A DNA stretch of 64,000 nucleotides, taken from positions 1 through 64,000 of the forward strand of contig JANXOM010000109.1 of NCBI GenBank assembly GCA_025353585.1, given 5' to 3'. The DNA comes from Deltaproteobacteria bacterium. GTDB taxonomy: Bacteria > Myxococcota_A > Polyangia > Haliangiales > Haliangiaceae. Position numbers and translations under genes: made by a program. The number at the start of each line of letters is the position of its first letter. The first letter of the stretch is position 1. The notes beneath the pieces were generated by a model, which was given only the letters and a program-made list of their open reading frames with translations, made no database searches and was not told where the DNA came from. Shown here piece after piece: positions 1 to 8,827 of the stretch.

Positions 1-214
1 TGGCGCGGGCCGCGCGCCCGCACGGGGCGGGACGGCGCCCGCGAACGGCGGCGGGGGCGGCGAGGGGGCCGCGACCATCACGGTTGGCGGTGACGGGCTC
101 GAGGCGAGCGGTGGCGGCGGCGGGGGTGGCGGGGGCGGCGGCGGCGACGGCGTGATCGTCGTCAACGGCCAGGTCACCGGCGCGACGCAGTTCGTGCCCA
201 GCCCGACGCCCTGA
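1..214 (+). CDS. C-terminal end of a glycine-rich protein (partial)
   Basis: An open frame enters from the left edge and stops with TGA at 212-214, giving about 70 residues. The visible part has two long glycine runs, a short hydrophobic segment (ATITVGGDGLEAS) between them and a tail ending FVPSPTP. The composition suggests a low-complexity, probably exported or surface protein, but no domain can be named. The start is outside the window and the frame is assigned only because it stays open to a clean stop 43 bases before the next gene. Confidence 0.45.
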   Translation, partial: GAGRAPARGGTAPANGGGGGEGAATITVGGDGLEASGGGGGGGGGGGGDGVIVVNGQVTGATQFVPSPTP

Positions 215-257
215 GCCCGGCCCTTGCGGTCGCCCTGGTTAGTGTTACAATGACACC

Positions 258-1145
258 ATGATGCATGCGATGGACCGCGCGCGACTCGCGCTCGAGGGGT
301 TGTCGGTCGGGGACGCGTTCGGCGAGCAGTTCCTGCACGCGGGCCCAGCGACCCGCGCGCAGATCGCCGGCCAGCGGGTCCCGCCGTCCCCCGGGCGACG
401 GTGGACGTGGACCGACGACACCGCCATGGCGCTCTCGATCCTCGAGGTGCTCGCGGCGCGTGGCACGGTCGATCCCGATGCGCTCGCGCGCGCGTTCGGG
501 CGCCGCTACCGCGCCGAGCCGGGCCGCGGGTACGGCGGTGGCGCCCACCAGGTGCTCGGCGAGCTCGCGGCCGGCGCGCCCTACGAGGTCACGGCGCAGG
601 CGCTGTTCGGCGGCCAGGGCTCCTGCGGCAACGGCGGCGGCATGCGCGCGGCGCCCGTCGGGGCGTACTTCGCCGGCGACATGGACGCCGTCGTCGCCGA
701 GGCCACGCGCTCGGCCGCGCCGACGCACGCGCATCCCGATGGGATCGCGGGGGCCGTCGCGATCGCCGTGGCCGCGGCGGCCGTCGTGGCCGGCGAGCGC
801 GATCCGCGCGCCGTGATCGCGCAGGTCGTGGCCCGCACGCCGCCCGGCCCGACGCGCGACGGCTGCCAGCGCGCGCTGCCGATGCTGCGCGCCGATCACG
901 TCACCGTCGCGGCCGAGCTCGGCAACGGCAGCCGCGTCATCTCCTCGGACACGGTGCCGTTCGCGGTCTGGTGCGCCGCGACGCACCTCGCCGACTACGC
1001 GGGCGCCCTGTGGGCGTGCACGGAGGTCGGCGGCGATATCGACACGACCTGCGCGATGGTCGGGGGGATCGTCGTCGGAGCCGTCGGCCTCGCCGGGATC
1101 CCCGCGGCGTGGCGCGCCGCGCGCGAAGATCTCCCCGGGGTGTAA
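258..1145 (+). CDS. ADP-ribosylglycohydrolase (DraG/ARH family)
   Basis: Predicted hydrolase that removes ADP-ribose from proteins or small molecules, 295 residues, the usual length for the family. Seen: GDAFG near residues 18-22, WTDDT at 51-55 and GGDIDTT at 258-264. In this family the TDD(T) and DxD(T) motifs bind the two magnesium ions of the active site, so the protein looks catalytically intact. The start at 258 is one of three close ATG codons (258, 261, 270) and no clear Shine-Dalgarno decides between them. The next gene begins about a dozen bases after the stop, so co-transcription is likely. The target in this organism is unknown. Confidence 0.85.
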   Translation: MMHAMDRARLALEGLSVGDAFGEQFLHAGPATRAQIAGQRVPPSPGRRWTWTDDTAMALSILEVLAARGTVDPDALARAFGRRYRAEPGRGYGGGAHQVLGELAAGAPYEVTAQALFGGQGSCGNGGGMRAAPVGAYFAGDMDAVVAEATRSAAPTHAHPDGIAGAVAIAVAAAAVVAGERDPRAVIAQVVARTPPGPTRDGCQRALPMLRADHVTVAAELGNGSRVISSDTVPFAVWCAATHLADYAGALWACTEVGGDIDTTCAMVGGIVVGAVGLAGIPAAWRAAREDLPGV

Positions 1146-1156
1146 GCTCCGCGGTG

Positions 1157-1729
1157 ATGCGGTTTCTCGACGTCCTCGCCATCTGCGCTGCGGCGGGGTG
1201 TCATGCCTCGCCGGCGCCGGGCGCGGACCGGCCGACGTGCGCGAACGTCGCCGCGCACGTGGAGACCCTCCTGCCCGAAGGCGAGGATCACGGCGCGCAT
1301 CGCCACGAGGTGCGCGCGGTGCTCGCCGCGCGCTGCACGGAGGATCGCTGGGCCAGCGACGTCTTGGCGTGCATGCTCGACGAGCGCGACCTGCACGCGG
1401 GCCACCATTGCCAGGACCAGCTCACCGCCGAGCAGCGCAGCGCGTTCACCCGCGACGTCGCCGCGATCGACGCGCCGCTCGTGCCGCCGAAGCTCGCCGC
1501 CCACGACCTCATGCCCGCCGAATGCGAGGCGTATGGTGACGCGATCAAGGCCGCCATGACCTGCGACAAGATCCCCATCGAGGCGCGCGAGGCGCTGACC
1601 GCGGCGTTCGAGCGGTTCTCGGCGACGTGGCCCGGGCTCCCGCCCGAGACGCGTAAGCAGCTCGCGGTCGCGTGTCAGGCCGGCGCGGACGCGGTCCGCC
1701 AGACGATCACGGTGTGCGGCTCGCCATGA
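1157..1729 (+). CDS. small Cys-containing lipoprotein, paralogue of the gene at 2382
   Basis: 190-residue predicted lipoprotein. The N-terminus MRFLDVLAICAAAGC is a short signal peptide ending in a lipobox (AAAGC). The mature part contains C-A-N-V-x-x-H near the start and spaced cysteines (AARCTEDRW, VLACML, HHCQDQLT, MPAEC, MTCDK), several in the same order as in the protein encoded at 2382-2891. An ATG at 1157 is preferred over further upstream extension because it sits right at the signal peptide. The stop overlaps the marC start (ATGA), so the two are probably translated together. No known function; a disulfide-stabilised envelope protein is inferred. Confidence 0.7.
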   Translation: MRFLDVLAICAAAGCHASPAPGADRPTCANVAAHVETLLPEGEDHGAHRHEVRAVLAARCTEDRWASDVLACMLDERDLHAGHHCQDQLTAEQRSAFTRDVAAIDAPLVPPKLAAHDLMPAECEAYGDAIKAAMTCDKIPIEAREALTAAFERFSATWPGLPPETRKQLAVACQAGADAVRQTITVCGSP

Positions 1730-2364
1730 GCCACGCCGACTGGAAGTTCGCGGTGGTCGCCATGTCCGCGGTGTTCTTCGTCGTCGATCCGATGGCGAAC
1801 ACGCCGGTGTTCCTCACGATCACGAGCTCGTTCTCCGTCGAGCAACGGCGGCGGGTAGCGCTCCGCGGCGCGGTCGCGGCGTGGGTCTTGCTTTCGCTGT
1901 TCGCGGTCGCGGGCGGCATCATCTTCGAGGCGTTCGGGATCAGCCTCGGCGCGTTCAAGATCGCCGGCGGCCTGATGCTGCTCTTGATGGCGGTCGACAT
2001 GATGCGCGCGCAGCCGGTGGCCACGCGCACGTCGCCCGAGGAGCAAGCGGAGAGCCGCGCGCAGGAGGAGGTCGCCATCTTCCCGCTCGCCATCCCGATG
2101 CTCGCGGGGCCCGGCGCGATCGCGACCGTCATGGTGCTGATGAGCCGCGCGAAGTGGCAGGTCGTCCCGACCGCCTCGGTGTTCGTGGCGATCACCGCGA
2201 CGTGCCTCGCGTCGTGGCTGTTCATGCGCGGCGCGGCGAGCGCGGAGCGGCTGATGCCGAAGACGCTGCTGCGCGCGTTCGAGCGCGTGATGGGGCTCCT
2301 GCTGGCGGCGGTCGCGGTGGAGTTCATCGCCGGCGGCGTGCGCGACATGATCCATCCGAGCTGA
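1726..2364 (+). CDS. MarC family integral membrane protein
   Basis: 212-residue polytopic inner-membrane protein. Hydrophobic segments cover most of the chain (AVVAMSAVFFVVDP, AWVLLSLFAVAGGIIFEAFG, AGGLMLLLMAVDMM, FPLAIPMLAGPGAIATVMVL, VFVAITATCLASWLF, LLLAAVAVEFIAGG), consistent with six helices. The proline-glycine rich loops DPMANTPVF and PLAIPMLAGPGA are typical of MarC/YhgN proteins; the physiological substrate of this family is not settled. The start ATG overlaps the stop of the upstream lipoprotein gene, and a related lipoprotein follows 17 bases downstream, suggesting one three-gene operon. Confidence 0.85.
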   Translation: MSHADWKFAVVAMSAVFFVVDPMANTPVFLTITSSFSVEQRRRVALRGAVAAWVLLSLFAVAGGIIFEAFGISLGAFKIAGGLMLLLMAVDMMRAQPVATRTSPEEQAESRAQEEVAIFPLAIPMLAGPGAIATVMVLMSRAKWQVVPTASVFVAITATCLASWLFMRGAASAERLMPKTLLRAFERVMGLLLAAVAVEFIAGGVRDMIHPS

Positions 2365-2381
2365 CGTGCCATGCTCGGCCG

Positions 2382-2891
2382 ATGAAGCTGCGCTGGCTGC
2401 TGCCGATCGTGCTCGCGGGATGCTCGCACCACGGAGCGCCGTCCGGCGGGGCGGCCGCGCCGATGGCGCCTGCGGGGGTGTCGTGCGCGAAGGTCGGGGA
2501 GCACCTGGTGGGCACGATGCCGGCGTCGGCGAACGCCAAGCAAGACAACCTCGACCGGGTCGCGGGCGCGATGACCCAGAGCTGCGAGGCGGATCAGTGG
2601 AGCGAGGACGCGAAGACGTGCCTGCTGGCCGCGCAGACCGGAGACGCGCTGGCCGGCTGCCAGGACAAGCTCACGCCGGCGCAGATCCAGGGCATGGAGA
2701 ACCGGACGATGGACGCGATGGGCGCGAAGCGGCCGGCGGCGCCAGCGCCGGCGAACGCCACGGCCCCGTCGGTTGCGCCTGCGGAGGGGCAGGTGGCGCC
2801 GTCGCCCCCGCCGCCGCCGAGCCGCGCGCCGCGGAAGGCCCCGAGCAAGCCGGGCAAGGCCGGCGGCGACCCGTGCGACGGCTCCGAGTAG
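2382..2891 (+). CDS. small Cys-containing lipoprotein, paralogue of the gene at 1157
   Basis: 169-residue predicted lipoprotein with signal peptide MKLRWLLPIVLAGC and lipobox LAGC. The core SCAKVGEHLVGTM...SCEADQWSEDAKTCLLAA...GCQDKLTPAQ aligns by eye with TCANVAAHVETLL...RCTEDRWASDVLACMLDE...HCQDQLTAEQ in the gene upstream of marC. The C-terminal third is rich in Pro, Ala and Lys and is probably flexible. It follows marC by 17 bases. Function unknown; both copies flanking a membrane protein suggest a shared envelope role. Confidence 0.7.
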   Translation: MKLRWLLPIVLAGCSHHGAPSGGAAAPMAPAGVSCAKVGEHLVGTMPASANAKQDNLDRVAGAMTQSCEADQWSEDAKTCLLAAQTGDALAGCQDKLTPAQIQGMENRTMDAMGAKRPAAPAPANATAPSVAPAEGQVAPSPPPPPSRAPRKAPSKPGKAGGDPCDGSE

Positions 2892-2901
2892 CGGCCAGCA
2901 C

Positions 2902-2920
2902 GCGAGCCGCTGCGGCTCGC
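2902..2920 (+). terminator. candidate terminator hairpin after the marC operon
   Basis: A perfect 8-bp stem (GCGAGCCG/CGGCTCGC) with a 3-base loop starts 10 bases after the stop codon of the lipoprotein gene. A T-rich patch (CGATTTCTTCCGATT) follows but there is no clean run of T, so efficiency as an intrinsic terminator is uncertain. The remaining bases up to 3155 show no gene. Confidence 0.35.
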
Positions 2921-3155
2921 ACGTCCGATTTCTTCCGATTGCACGTCCCGCCTCCGCCTCCCTCGTGCACGTGCCGTGCGCACGTCCCGCAGGCGCGGCG
3001 GTTCGACCTGACCTGGCAGCCCGGGCCGAGGGCCGACGTCTCTGCGCGTCTGCAGGGGAATGGGCACGTCAGGACGGGCCCGCGCGAGTGAAGAGGAAGC
3101 GGGCCGTGCTCGGTAATACCTGATCCTCTTTGCCCGGGCGTGCTAACGAGTGCCC

Positions 3156-5339
3156 ATGACTCGCCCGTTGTTCTCGCATCGCCCGTACTGGGCGAAGCGC
3201 TACGGCGTCGCGCCTTTTCTCCCGACCACGCGCGCCGAGATGGACGAGCTCGGCTGGGACAGCTGCGACGTCATCCTCGTCACGGGCGACGCGTACATCG
3301 ATCACCCGAGCTTCGGCATGGCGCTCATCGGTCGCCTGCTCGAGTCGCACGGCTTCCGCGTCGGCATCCTCGACCAGCCGGGCTGGCGCGACATCGCTGA
3401 CTTCCAGCGGCTCGGGCCGCCGAACCTGTACTGGGGCGTGACGGCCGGCAACATGGACTCGATGGTCAACCGGTACACGTCGGACAAGAAGATCCGCAGC
3501 GACGACGCGTACACGCCCGGCGGCGTCGCCGGCGCGCGCCCCGACCGCAGCGTCATCGTCTACGCGCAGCGGTGCCGCGAGGCCTACCCCGGCGTCCCCG
3601 TGGTCATCGGCGGCATCGAGGCGAGCCTCCGCCGCATCGCGCACTACGACTACTGGAGCGACAAGGTCCGGCGCTCCGTGCTCGTCGACGCGCAGGCCGA
3701 CATCCTCATCTACGGCAACGCCGAGCGGGCCATCGTGGAGCTCACGCACCGGCTCGCCGCCGACGAGCCGATCGCGAGCATCCAGGACCTGCGCGGCTCC
3801 GCGTTCGTCGGCGCGCGCGACGGCTTCGCCGAGCTCGACTCGACGCAGATCGACGCGCCGGGCCCGCTCGGCAAGCCGATCGATCCCTACGCGATGGAGC
3901 CCGAGCGCGCCGAGGCCGCGTGCGCCACCGGCGAGGCCGCCCCGGCGCCCCTGATCCAGCTGCGCCGCGCCCGGCCCGAGCGCGCCGACCGCGCTCACAC
4001 CGCGTTGCGGCTGCCGAGCTTCGAGGCCGTCACCGCCGATCCCGTGCTCTACGCCCACGCGTCGCGCGTGCTGCACCTCGAGCAGAACCCGGGCAACGCG
4101 CGCGCCCTCGTGCAGCGTCACGGCATCGGCCCCAAGGCGCACGACGTGTGGATCAACCCGCCGCCGATCCCGCTGACGACGGCCGAGATGGACGCGCTGT
4201 ACGAGCTGCCGTACTCGCGCCTGCCGCACCCGCGCCACGCCGAGGCGAAGCTGCCGGCGTACGAGATGATCAAGTTCTCCGTCACGATCCTGCGCGGCTG
4301 CTTCGGCGGTTGCAGCTTCTGCTCGATCACCGAGCACGAGGGCCGGCAGATCCAGAGCCGCTCCGAGGGCTCGATCCTGGGCGAGATCGAGCGCATCCGC
4401 GACGTCACGCCCGGCTTCACCGGCAACATCTCCGACCTCGGCGGGCCCACGGCGAACATGTATCGCCTCGCGTGCAAGACGAAGGAGATCGAGGCCGCGT
4501 GTCGCAAGCCGTCGTGCGTGTTCCCCGACATCTGCGACAACCTCGGCACCGATCACTCGCCCCTCGTCCAGCTCTATCGCAAGGCGCGCGTGCTCCCGGG
4601 CGTGAAGCGGATCTTCATCGCCAGCGGCGTCCGGTACGACCTCGCCGTGCGCTCGCCGGAGTGGATCAAGGAGCTCGCCCAGCACCACACGGGCGGCTAC
4701 CTGAAGATCGCGCCCGAGCACACCGAGGACGGCCCGCTCACGCACATGATGAAGCCGGGCATCGGCGCGTACGATCGCTTCAAGGCGCTCTTCGATCGCT
4801 ACACGAAGGAAGCGGGCAAGGAGCAGTACCTGATCCCGTACTTCATCGCCGCGCACCCCGGCACCACCGACGAGGACATGCTGAACCTCGCGCTGTGGCT
4901 CAAGAAGAACGGCTTCCGCCCCGACCAGGTGCAGGCGTTCCTCCCGGCGCCGATGGCGACGGCGACGGCCATGTACCACACGGGGCTGAACCCCCTGAAG
5001 TCGCTCAAGGCGCGGCAGCAGGTGCCGGTCGTGAAGAGCCTCGAGCGGCGCCGGCTCCACAAGGCGTTCCTGCGCTACCACGATCCGCACAACTGGCCGG
5101 TCCTGCGCGACGCGCTCCAGCAGATGGGCCGCGCGGATCTGATCGGGCCGGGCAAGGACAAGCTCGTGCCGTCGTGGCAGCCGTCGCACGCGGGCGCCCA
5201 CGGTGAGGGCCGCCGCGGCCCCACGATCAGCAAGACGGCCAGCGCGAACCCGAACAAGCGACTCCCGAAGCGGGGGACGGCGCTCACGCAGCACACCGGG
5301 CTCCCGCCGGGGCCGCGGACCAAGCGTCCTGGGCGCTGA
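3156..5339 (+). CDS. YgiQ-family radical SAM protein (UPF0313)
   Basis: 727 residues, close to the usual YgiQ length. The radical SAM cluster motif CFGGCSFC (Cys 382, 386, 389) binds a 4Fe-4S cluster that cleaves S-adenosylmethionine. The N-terminal part ([41 protein letters not shown]) is characteristic of this family, as is the [14 protein letters not shown] segment in the C-terminal half; the tail is basic and Pro/Gly-rich. The reaction carried out by YgiQ is not established. ATG 3156 is chosen over an in-frame GTG at 3150 because it gives the family-typical start [17 protein letters not shown]. It appears to be transcribed alone. Confidence 0.93.
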   Translation: MTRPLFSHRPYWAKRYGVAPFLPTTRAEMDELGWDSCDVILVTGDAYIDHPSFGMALIGRLLESHGFRVGILDQPGWRDIADFQRLGPPNLYWGVTAGNMDSMVNRYTSDKKIRSDDAYTPGGVAGARPDRSVIVYAQRCREAYPGVPVVIGGIEASLRRIAHYDYWSDKVRRSVLVDAQADILIYGNAERAIVELTHRLAADEPIASIQDLRGSAFVGARDGFAELDSTQIDAPGPLGKPIDPYAMEPERAEAACATGEAAPAPLIQLRRARPERADRAHTALRLPSFEAVTADPVLYAHASRVLHLEQNPGNARALVQRHGIGPKAHDVWINPPPIPLTTAEMDALYELPYSRLPHPRHAEAKLPAYEMIKFSVTILRGCFGGCSFCSITEHEGRQIQSRSEGSILGEIERIRDVTPGFTGNISDLGGPTANMYRLACKTKEIEAACRKPSCVFPDICDNLGTDHSPLVQLYRKARVLPGVKRIFIASGVRYDLAVRSPEWIKELAQHHTGGYLKIAPEHTEDGPLTHMMKPGIGAYDRFKALFDRYTKEAGKEQYLIPYFIAAHPGTTDEDMLNLALWLKKNGFRPDQVQAFLPAPMATATAMYHTGLNPLKSLKARQQVPVVKSLERRRLHKAFLRYHDPHNWPVLRDALQQMGRADLIGPGKDKLVPSWQPSHAGAHGEGRRGPTISKTASANPNKRLPKRGTALTQHTGLPPGPRTKRPGR

Positions 5340-5359
5340 CGCGGTAACTTCGCCCCGTC

Positions 5360-7084
5360 ATGTCCGCTGTCCCCGCTCCCGATGACGGCCTCGCCGTCGG
5401 CAGCGTCGTCGACGGGCGCTACCGCATCGACGGCGTGCTCGGCAGCGGCGGCATGGGGCGCGTGTACCGCGGCGAGCACACGGGCATCGGCCGCGCCGTC
5501 GCGATCAAGGTGCTGCACGCCGATCTCGGCGGCAACCGGGAGGCGGTGACGCGGTTCCAGCGGGAGGCGCTCGCGTCGGGCCGCCTCGATCACCCGAACA
5601 TCGTCGCGGTCTCGGACTTCGGCGAGCTCGCCGACGGCGCGGCGTTCCTCGTGATGGAGGCGCTCGAGGGTGAGCCGCTCGGGGCCCGGCTCGAGCGCGG
5701 TCGCCTCCCGTGGCGCGAGGCGCTCGCCGTCCTGCGCGGCGTGCTCGCGGGGCTCGCGCATGCGCACGAGCGCGGCGTGGTGCACCGCGACATCAAGCCG
5801 GACAACGTCTTCCTCGCGAAGAAGGACGACCAGCTCCTCGTGAAGGTGCTCGATTTCGGCATCGCGAAGCTGTTCGCGGGGATCGTCGACGATCCCGCGA
5901 CCACGCGCGCCGGCCTCACCATCGGCACGCCGGCGTACCTGTCCCCCGAGCAGGCCGTCGGCGGCGAGATCACGCCGCAGACCGATCTCTACTCGACGAC
6001 GGTCGTGCTGTTCGAGATGCTGACGGGGCGCGCGCCGTTCGAGGCCGAGGATCCCTTGCAGATGCTCGGCGCCCACGCCGCCGGCGTGCCGCCAAAGCTC
6101 CGCGACGTGGCGCCGGACATCGAGCTGCCGCCGGGCATGGAGGAGCTCGTGCAGCGTGGGCTCGCGAAGCGCGGCGCGGACCGCTGGTCGACGGCGCTCG
6201 CGTACCTCGCGGAGCTCGATCGCCTGGCCGGCGAGGGCGGTAAGCCCGTGGCGCCGTCCGTGTTCGCGTCGCAGCCGGTCGCGATCCTCGCGGGCGCGGT
6301 CCCGGATCTCGACGCGAGCCAGAGCGATACGCGACCGATCGCGCAGACCCCTCCGCGCGCGGCCGCCGCGGCGCGCCCGATCGGCCTCGACGTCACGGCG
6401 GCCCTCGAGACCCGCGTGACGGAGGTGGACACGCCCGCCGTGATCGGCCAGGCGCCGACGCTGTCCTTGACGCCGCTGCCGGCCGAGCGGCGAGCTCCGC
6501 TGCCGCCGGTGGCGCGCGCCGTGACGCTCGGCGATGTCGTCCAGGAGCCCGTTCCGCGGAGCTGGCTCGTGATCGGCGGCGCCATCCTCGGGGGCGCGGT
6601 GCTGCTGGCGATCGTGCTCGCGCTCGCGAGCCATCACGGCGCCGCAGCGGAGCCGATGGATGCGGCGGTGGCGATGATCGCGCCGCCGGCCGCGGCCGCG
6701 GTCAACGGCAAGTCGGGTGTCGCGGCGAAGCCGGGGCCGGTCAAGCCGGCGAAGCCCGAGCCCGCGGTGATCGCGCCGCCTGTCCCGCCGGATCCGACCG
6801 CGGGCTCGGCGGTGGCGGCGCCCGACGAGACGCCCGAGGCCCGCACGCTGCACGACAGGAGCTACAAGGCCGCGGTGCATCAGCTCGAGGCGTCGCGCGC
6901 GTGCGCCGATCGCCGGGCCGCGATCCCGAAGCTCGTCGCGCTCGCCGACACGCGTGCGATCGCCGTGCTGAAGACGGCGCGCAACCGGCCGTTCGGGCGC
7001 TCTAACGCGAACGCCTGCCTGGTCGGCGATATCGATGCGGCGATGAAGAAGTTCGCCGACACCGTGCCGGCCGGCGAGAAGTGA
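5360..7084 (+). CDS. membrane-anchored Ser/Thr protein kinase (PknB-like)
   Basis: 574 residues. The kinase domain spans about residues 20-285: glycine loop GSGGMGRVY, invariant lysine in VAIK (K50), catalytic loop HRDIKPDN (D144), DFG (D165) and the activation segment ending GTPAYLSPEQ. All catalytic residues are present, so it should be active. A Pro/Ala-rich linker leads to one transmembrane helix around 401-424, then a Pro/Ala/Lys-rich stretch and a C-terminal domain with two cysteines (SRACADRR, NACLVGD). The C-terminal part is presumably periplasmic. The stop is directly adjacent to that of the opposing gene, with no gap. Confidence 0.93.
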   Translation: MSAVPAPDDGLAVGSVVDGRYRIDGVLGSGGMGRVYRGEHTGIGRAVAIKVLHADLGGNREAVTRFQREALASGRLDHPNIVAVSDFGELADGAAFLVMEALEGEPLGARLERGRLPWREALAVLRGVLAGLAHAHERGVVHRDIKPDNVFLAKKDDQLLVKVLDFGIAKLFAGIVDDPATTRAGLTIGTPAYLSPEQAVGGEITPQTDLYSTTVVLFEMLTGRAPFEAEDPLQMLGAHAAGVPPKLRDVAPDIELPPGMEELVQRGLAKRGADRWSTALAYLAELDRLAGEGGKPVAPSVFASQPVAILAGAVPDLDASQSDTRPIAQTPPRAAAAARPIGLDVTAALETRVTEVDTPAVIGQAPTLSLTPLPAERRAPLPPVARAVTLGDVVQEPVPRSWLVIGGAILGGAVLLAIVLALASHHGAAAEPMDAAVAMIAPPAAAAVNGKSGVAAKPGPVKPAKPEPAVIAPPVPPDPTAGSAVAAPDETPEARTLHDRSYKAAVHQLEASRACADRRAAIPKLVALADTRAIAVLKTARNRPFGRSNANACLVGDIDAAMKKFADTVPAGEK

Positions 7085-7912
7085 TCAGGGCGCGGCGGGC
7101 CGCGCCTTCCATTCCTTCTGCGTGAACGGATCGAAGTCGACGACGAGGCACACCGGCTTGTCCGTCGCGTCGATCGCCCAGTACGCGACGTACTCGCCCG
7201 CCCCGCAGTGCAGCGCCAGCGCGCGCCGGCCATCGGGCATTGGCCGCTCGATGGGCGTCGGGCTCGTCGAACCCGCTGGCATCGCGAGCGCGCTGATCGG
7301 CCCGCCGCCATCCACCAGCGCGAGCCAGCCCGAGGTCACCGCGATGCGCGGGATCCCCTCGCTTGACGCCGGTCGCTTCGCGCCCTTCCAGTGCGCCACG
7401 GTCCAGCGCGCGATCGGCGGGCGCCCGACGTGGATCACGATGGCGGCGAGCTTCTCGCCCCCGGCCTCATCGCGCGCCAGCGAGAGCATCACGCGGAACT
7501 GCCCGCTGCCCGCCGGTCGATCGAGCAGGCGCGCGGCCTTCGGCGCGGCCGGATCGAACAGCGCGAGCGCGCCGGATGCGATCGGCAGCTGCAGGGGGAG
7601 CCAGCGCACGTCGATGCGGTGGGGCCCGAAGCTCTCGCCGTAGCGGAGCAGACGCGCGACATCGCGCGGCGCCACGAGCTCGTCGCGCGGCGGCGGCGGG
7701 GCGGGAGCCAAGGACACCACGGGCGCGGCGGCGCGCTGGACGGGAGTCGATTTCGGAAAGCGGGCGGGCTTCGCCGCGACCGCCGCGGGTGCGACCGCTC
7801 GGGCCGCCGCCGCCTTCGCCGCGACCGCCGTCGGAGCGGGCTTCCCGACCTTCGCCTTGGGTTTCGCCGCGCTCTTCGCCACGGTCCAGGGTAACAGAAA
7901 CTCGCGTACCAT
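7085..7912 (-). CDS. DUF4241-like protein with Ala/Lys/Pro-rich N-terminus
   Basis: 275 residues on the minus strand. The first 75 or so residues are low complexity (AKPKAKVGKPAPTAVAAKA and similar), then a folded domain. The pattern SGALALFDPA, GSGQFRVMLSLA, IARWTVAHWKGA, SGWLALVDGG and GEYVAYWAIDATDKPVCLVV resembles DUF4241 proteins as I know them; that assignment is from memory and unchecked. No enzymatic motif is visible. The first ATG is at 7912; a GTG 11 codons later (VAKSAAK) is an equally plausible start. It stands alone, convergent with the kinase and divergent from the sigma factor gene. Confidence 0.65.
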   Translation of the reverse strand: MVREFLLPWTVAKSAAKPKAKVGKPAPTAVAAKAAAARAVAPAAVAAKPARFPKSTPVQRAAAPVVSLAPAPPPPRDELVAPRDVARLLRYGESFGPHRIDVRWLPLQLPIASGALALFDPAAPKAARLLDRPAGSGQFRVMLSLARDEAGGEKLAAIVIHVGRPPIARWTVAHWKGAKRPASSEGIPRIAVTSGWLALVDGGGPISALAMPAGSTSPTPIERPMPDGRRALALHCGAGEYVAYWAIDATDKPVCLVVDFDPFTQKEWKARPAAP

Positions 7913-8085
7913 CTCCGTACTCCCGCCTCGTCCTGGGTAGGATCGAACCCTCCTCGAGTATAAAACTACTCATGTAGAAACTCGTAGCGAGGTCGGAAGC
8001 CGCCGCTATCTACTTCGAAACGTTGAGGCACGTCGGCGCCGCGATGCGGTCGAGAACTGGCGTGGCGGTCGCACTACAGGGCCGC
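7913..8085. promoter_or_regulatory. divergent intergenic region with AT-rich patch
   Basis: About 170 bases separate two divergent genes. A patch at 7956-7986 is strikingly AT-rich for this genome and holds small overlapping inverted repeats: GAGTA/TACTC (7956-7960 and 7967-7971) and CTAC-TCAT-GTAG (7966-7977). This is a likely promoter/operator zone for the sigma factor gene, the DUF4241-like gene or both, but no confident -35/-10 pair could be assigned. Confidence 0.3.
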
Positions 8086-8784
8086 ATGCAGGCCCGTCCC
8101 GACCGCGACCGACTCATCTGCGCGCACGCGGATGTCGCGCGCCGGATCGCGCTGAAGATGGCCAAGCGGATTCCGGAGTGGGTCCCCCGCGAGGACCTCG
8201 TCGGCGCCGGGATGATCGGCCTGGTCGAGGCGGCGGATCGTTACGACAGCACCCGGGACGAGTCCTTCCTGACCTTCGCCGAGCACCGCATCCGTGGGGC
8301 CGTGCTGGACGAGCTCCGCCGGGGCGACATGGTCCCGCGCCGCGTCCGCCAGCTCGCGCGCAAGATCGCGGCCGCGATCCGCAAGCTCGAGCAGAGCGGT
8401 GGCGAGGCACCGGACGAGACCGAGGTCGCAGGCGAGCTCGGCGTGTCGGTCGAGGCGTATCGCGACGGCCTCACGCGCACGACCTTCGAGCTCGCGCCGC
8501 TGGACGATGACGAGCCGATGCTGATCGCGGAGGACGTGCTCTCGCCCGACGCGCAGGCCGCCCACCTCCAGATGCTGGCGCGGGTGCGGGCCGCGCTCGC
8601 GGACCTCGAGGCGCGCGACGTGCGGATCCTCGCGCTGCACTTCCTCGAGGAGATGACGTTCCAGGAGATCGCGTCCGTCCTCGGCATCACGCCGTCGCGC
8701 GTGTGCCAGCTGATGTGGCGCGCTGTAGGACGGTTACGGGCAACGCTCGGCGCAGAGCCTGACGCTCACGCGGTGGCCTCATGA
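8086..8784 (+). CDS. RNA polymerase sigma factor, FliA/WhiG type
   Basis: 232 residues from ATG 8086. Region 2 is clear (REDLVGAGMIGLVEAADRYD, FLTFAEHRIRGAVLDELRRGD), followed by region 3 (RRVRQLARKIAAAIRKLEQ, ETEVAGELGVSVEAYRD) and region 4 (MTFQEIASVLGITPSRVCQLMWRAVGRLR). The IRGAVLDELR stretch and the R-Q-L-A after it are typical of the FliA/WhiG/SigD group. No flagellar genes are nearby, so the regulon is unclear. Longer starts exist (ATG 8044, TTG 8023) without convincing ribosome-binding sites. The next gene, a response regulator, begins 43 bases downstream. Confidence 0.85.
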   Translation: MQARPDRDRLICAHADVARRIALKMAKRIPEWVPREDLVGAGMIGLVEAADRYDSTRDESFLTFAEHRIRGAVLDELRRGDMVPRRVRQLARKIAAAIRKLEQSGGEAPDETEVAGELGVSVEAYRDGLTRTTFELAPLDDDEPMLIAEDVLSPDAQAAHLQMLARVRAALADLEARDVRILALHFLEEMTFQEIASVLGITPSRVCQLMWRAVGRLRATLGAEPDAHAVAS

Positions 8785-8827
8785 GCACGGGTCACCCGGT
8801 GGCCGTGCGAGCCTGTTCAGACCGCTG

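Noticed and set aside
3111-3120. TAATAC as a -10 box for the radical SAM gene
   Set aside because: No matching -35 element at suitable spacing.
3069-5294. A 741-codon open frame antisense to the radical SAM gene
   Set aside because: Arg/Ala/Val-rich shadow translation typical of high-GC DNA; the plus-strand frame has an unmistakable radical SAM protein.
8086-8784. The FliA-type sigma factor as evidence of a flagellar locus
   Set aside because: No flagellar, chemotaxis or motility genes are found in the window; this family has other roles too.
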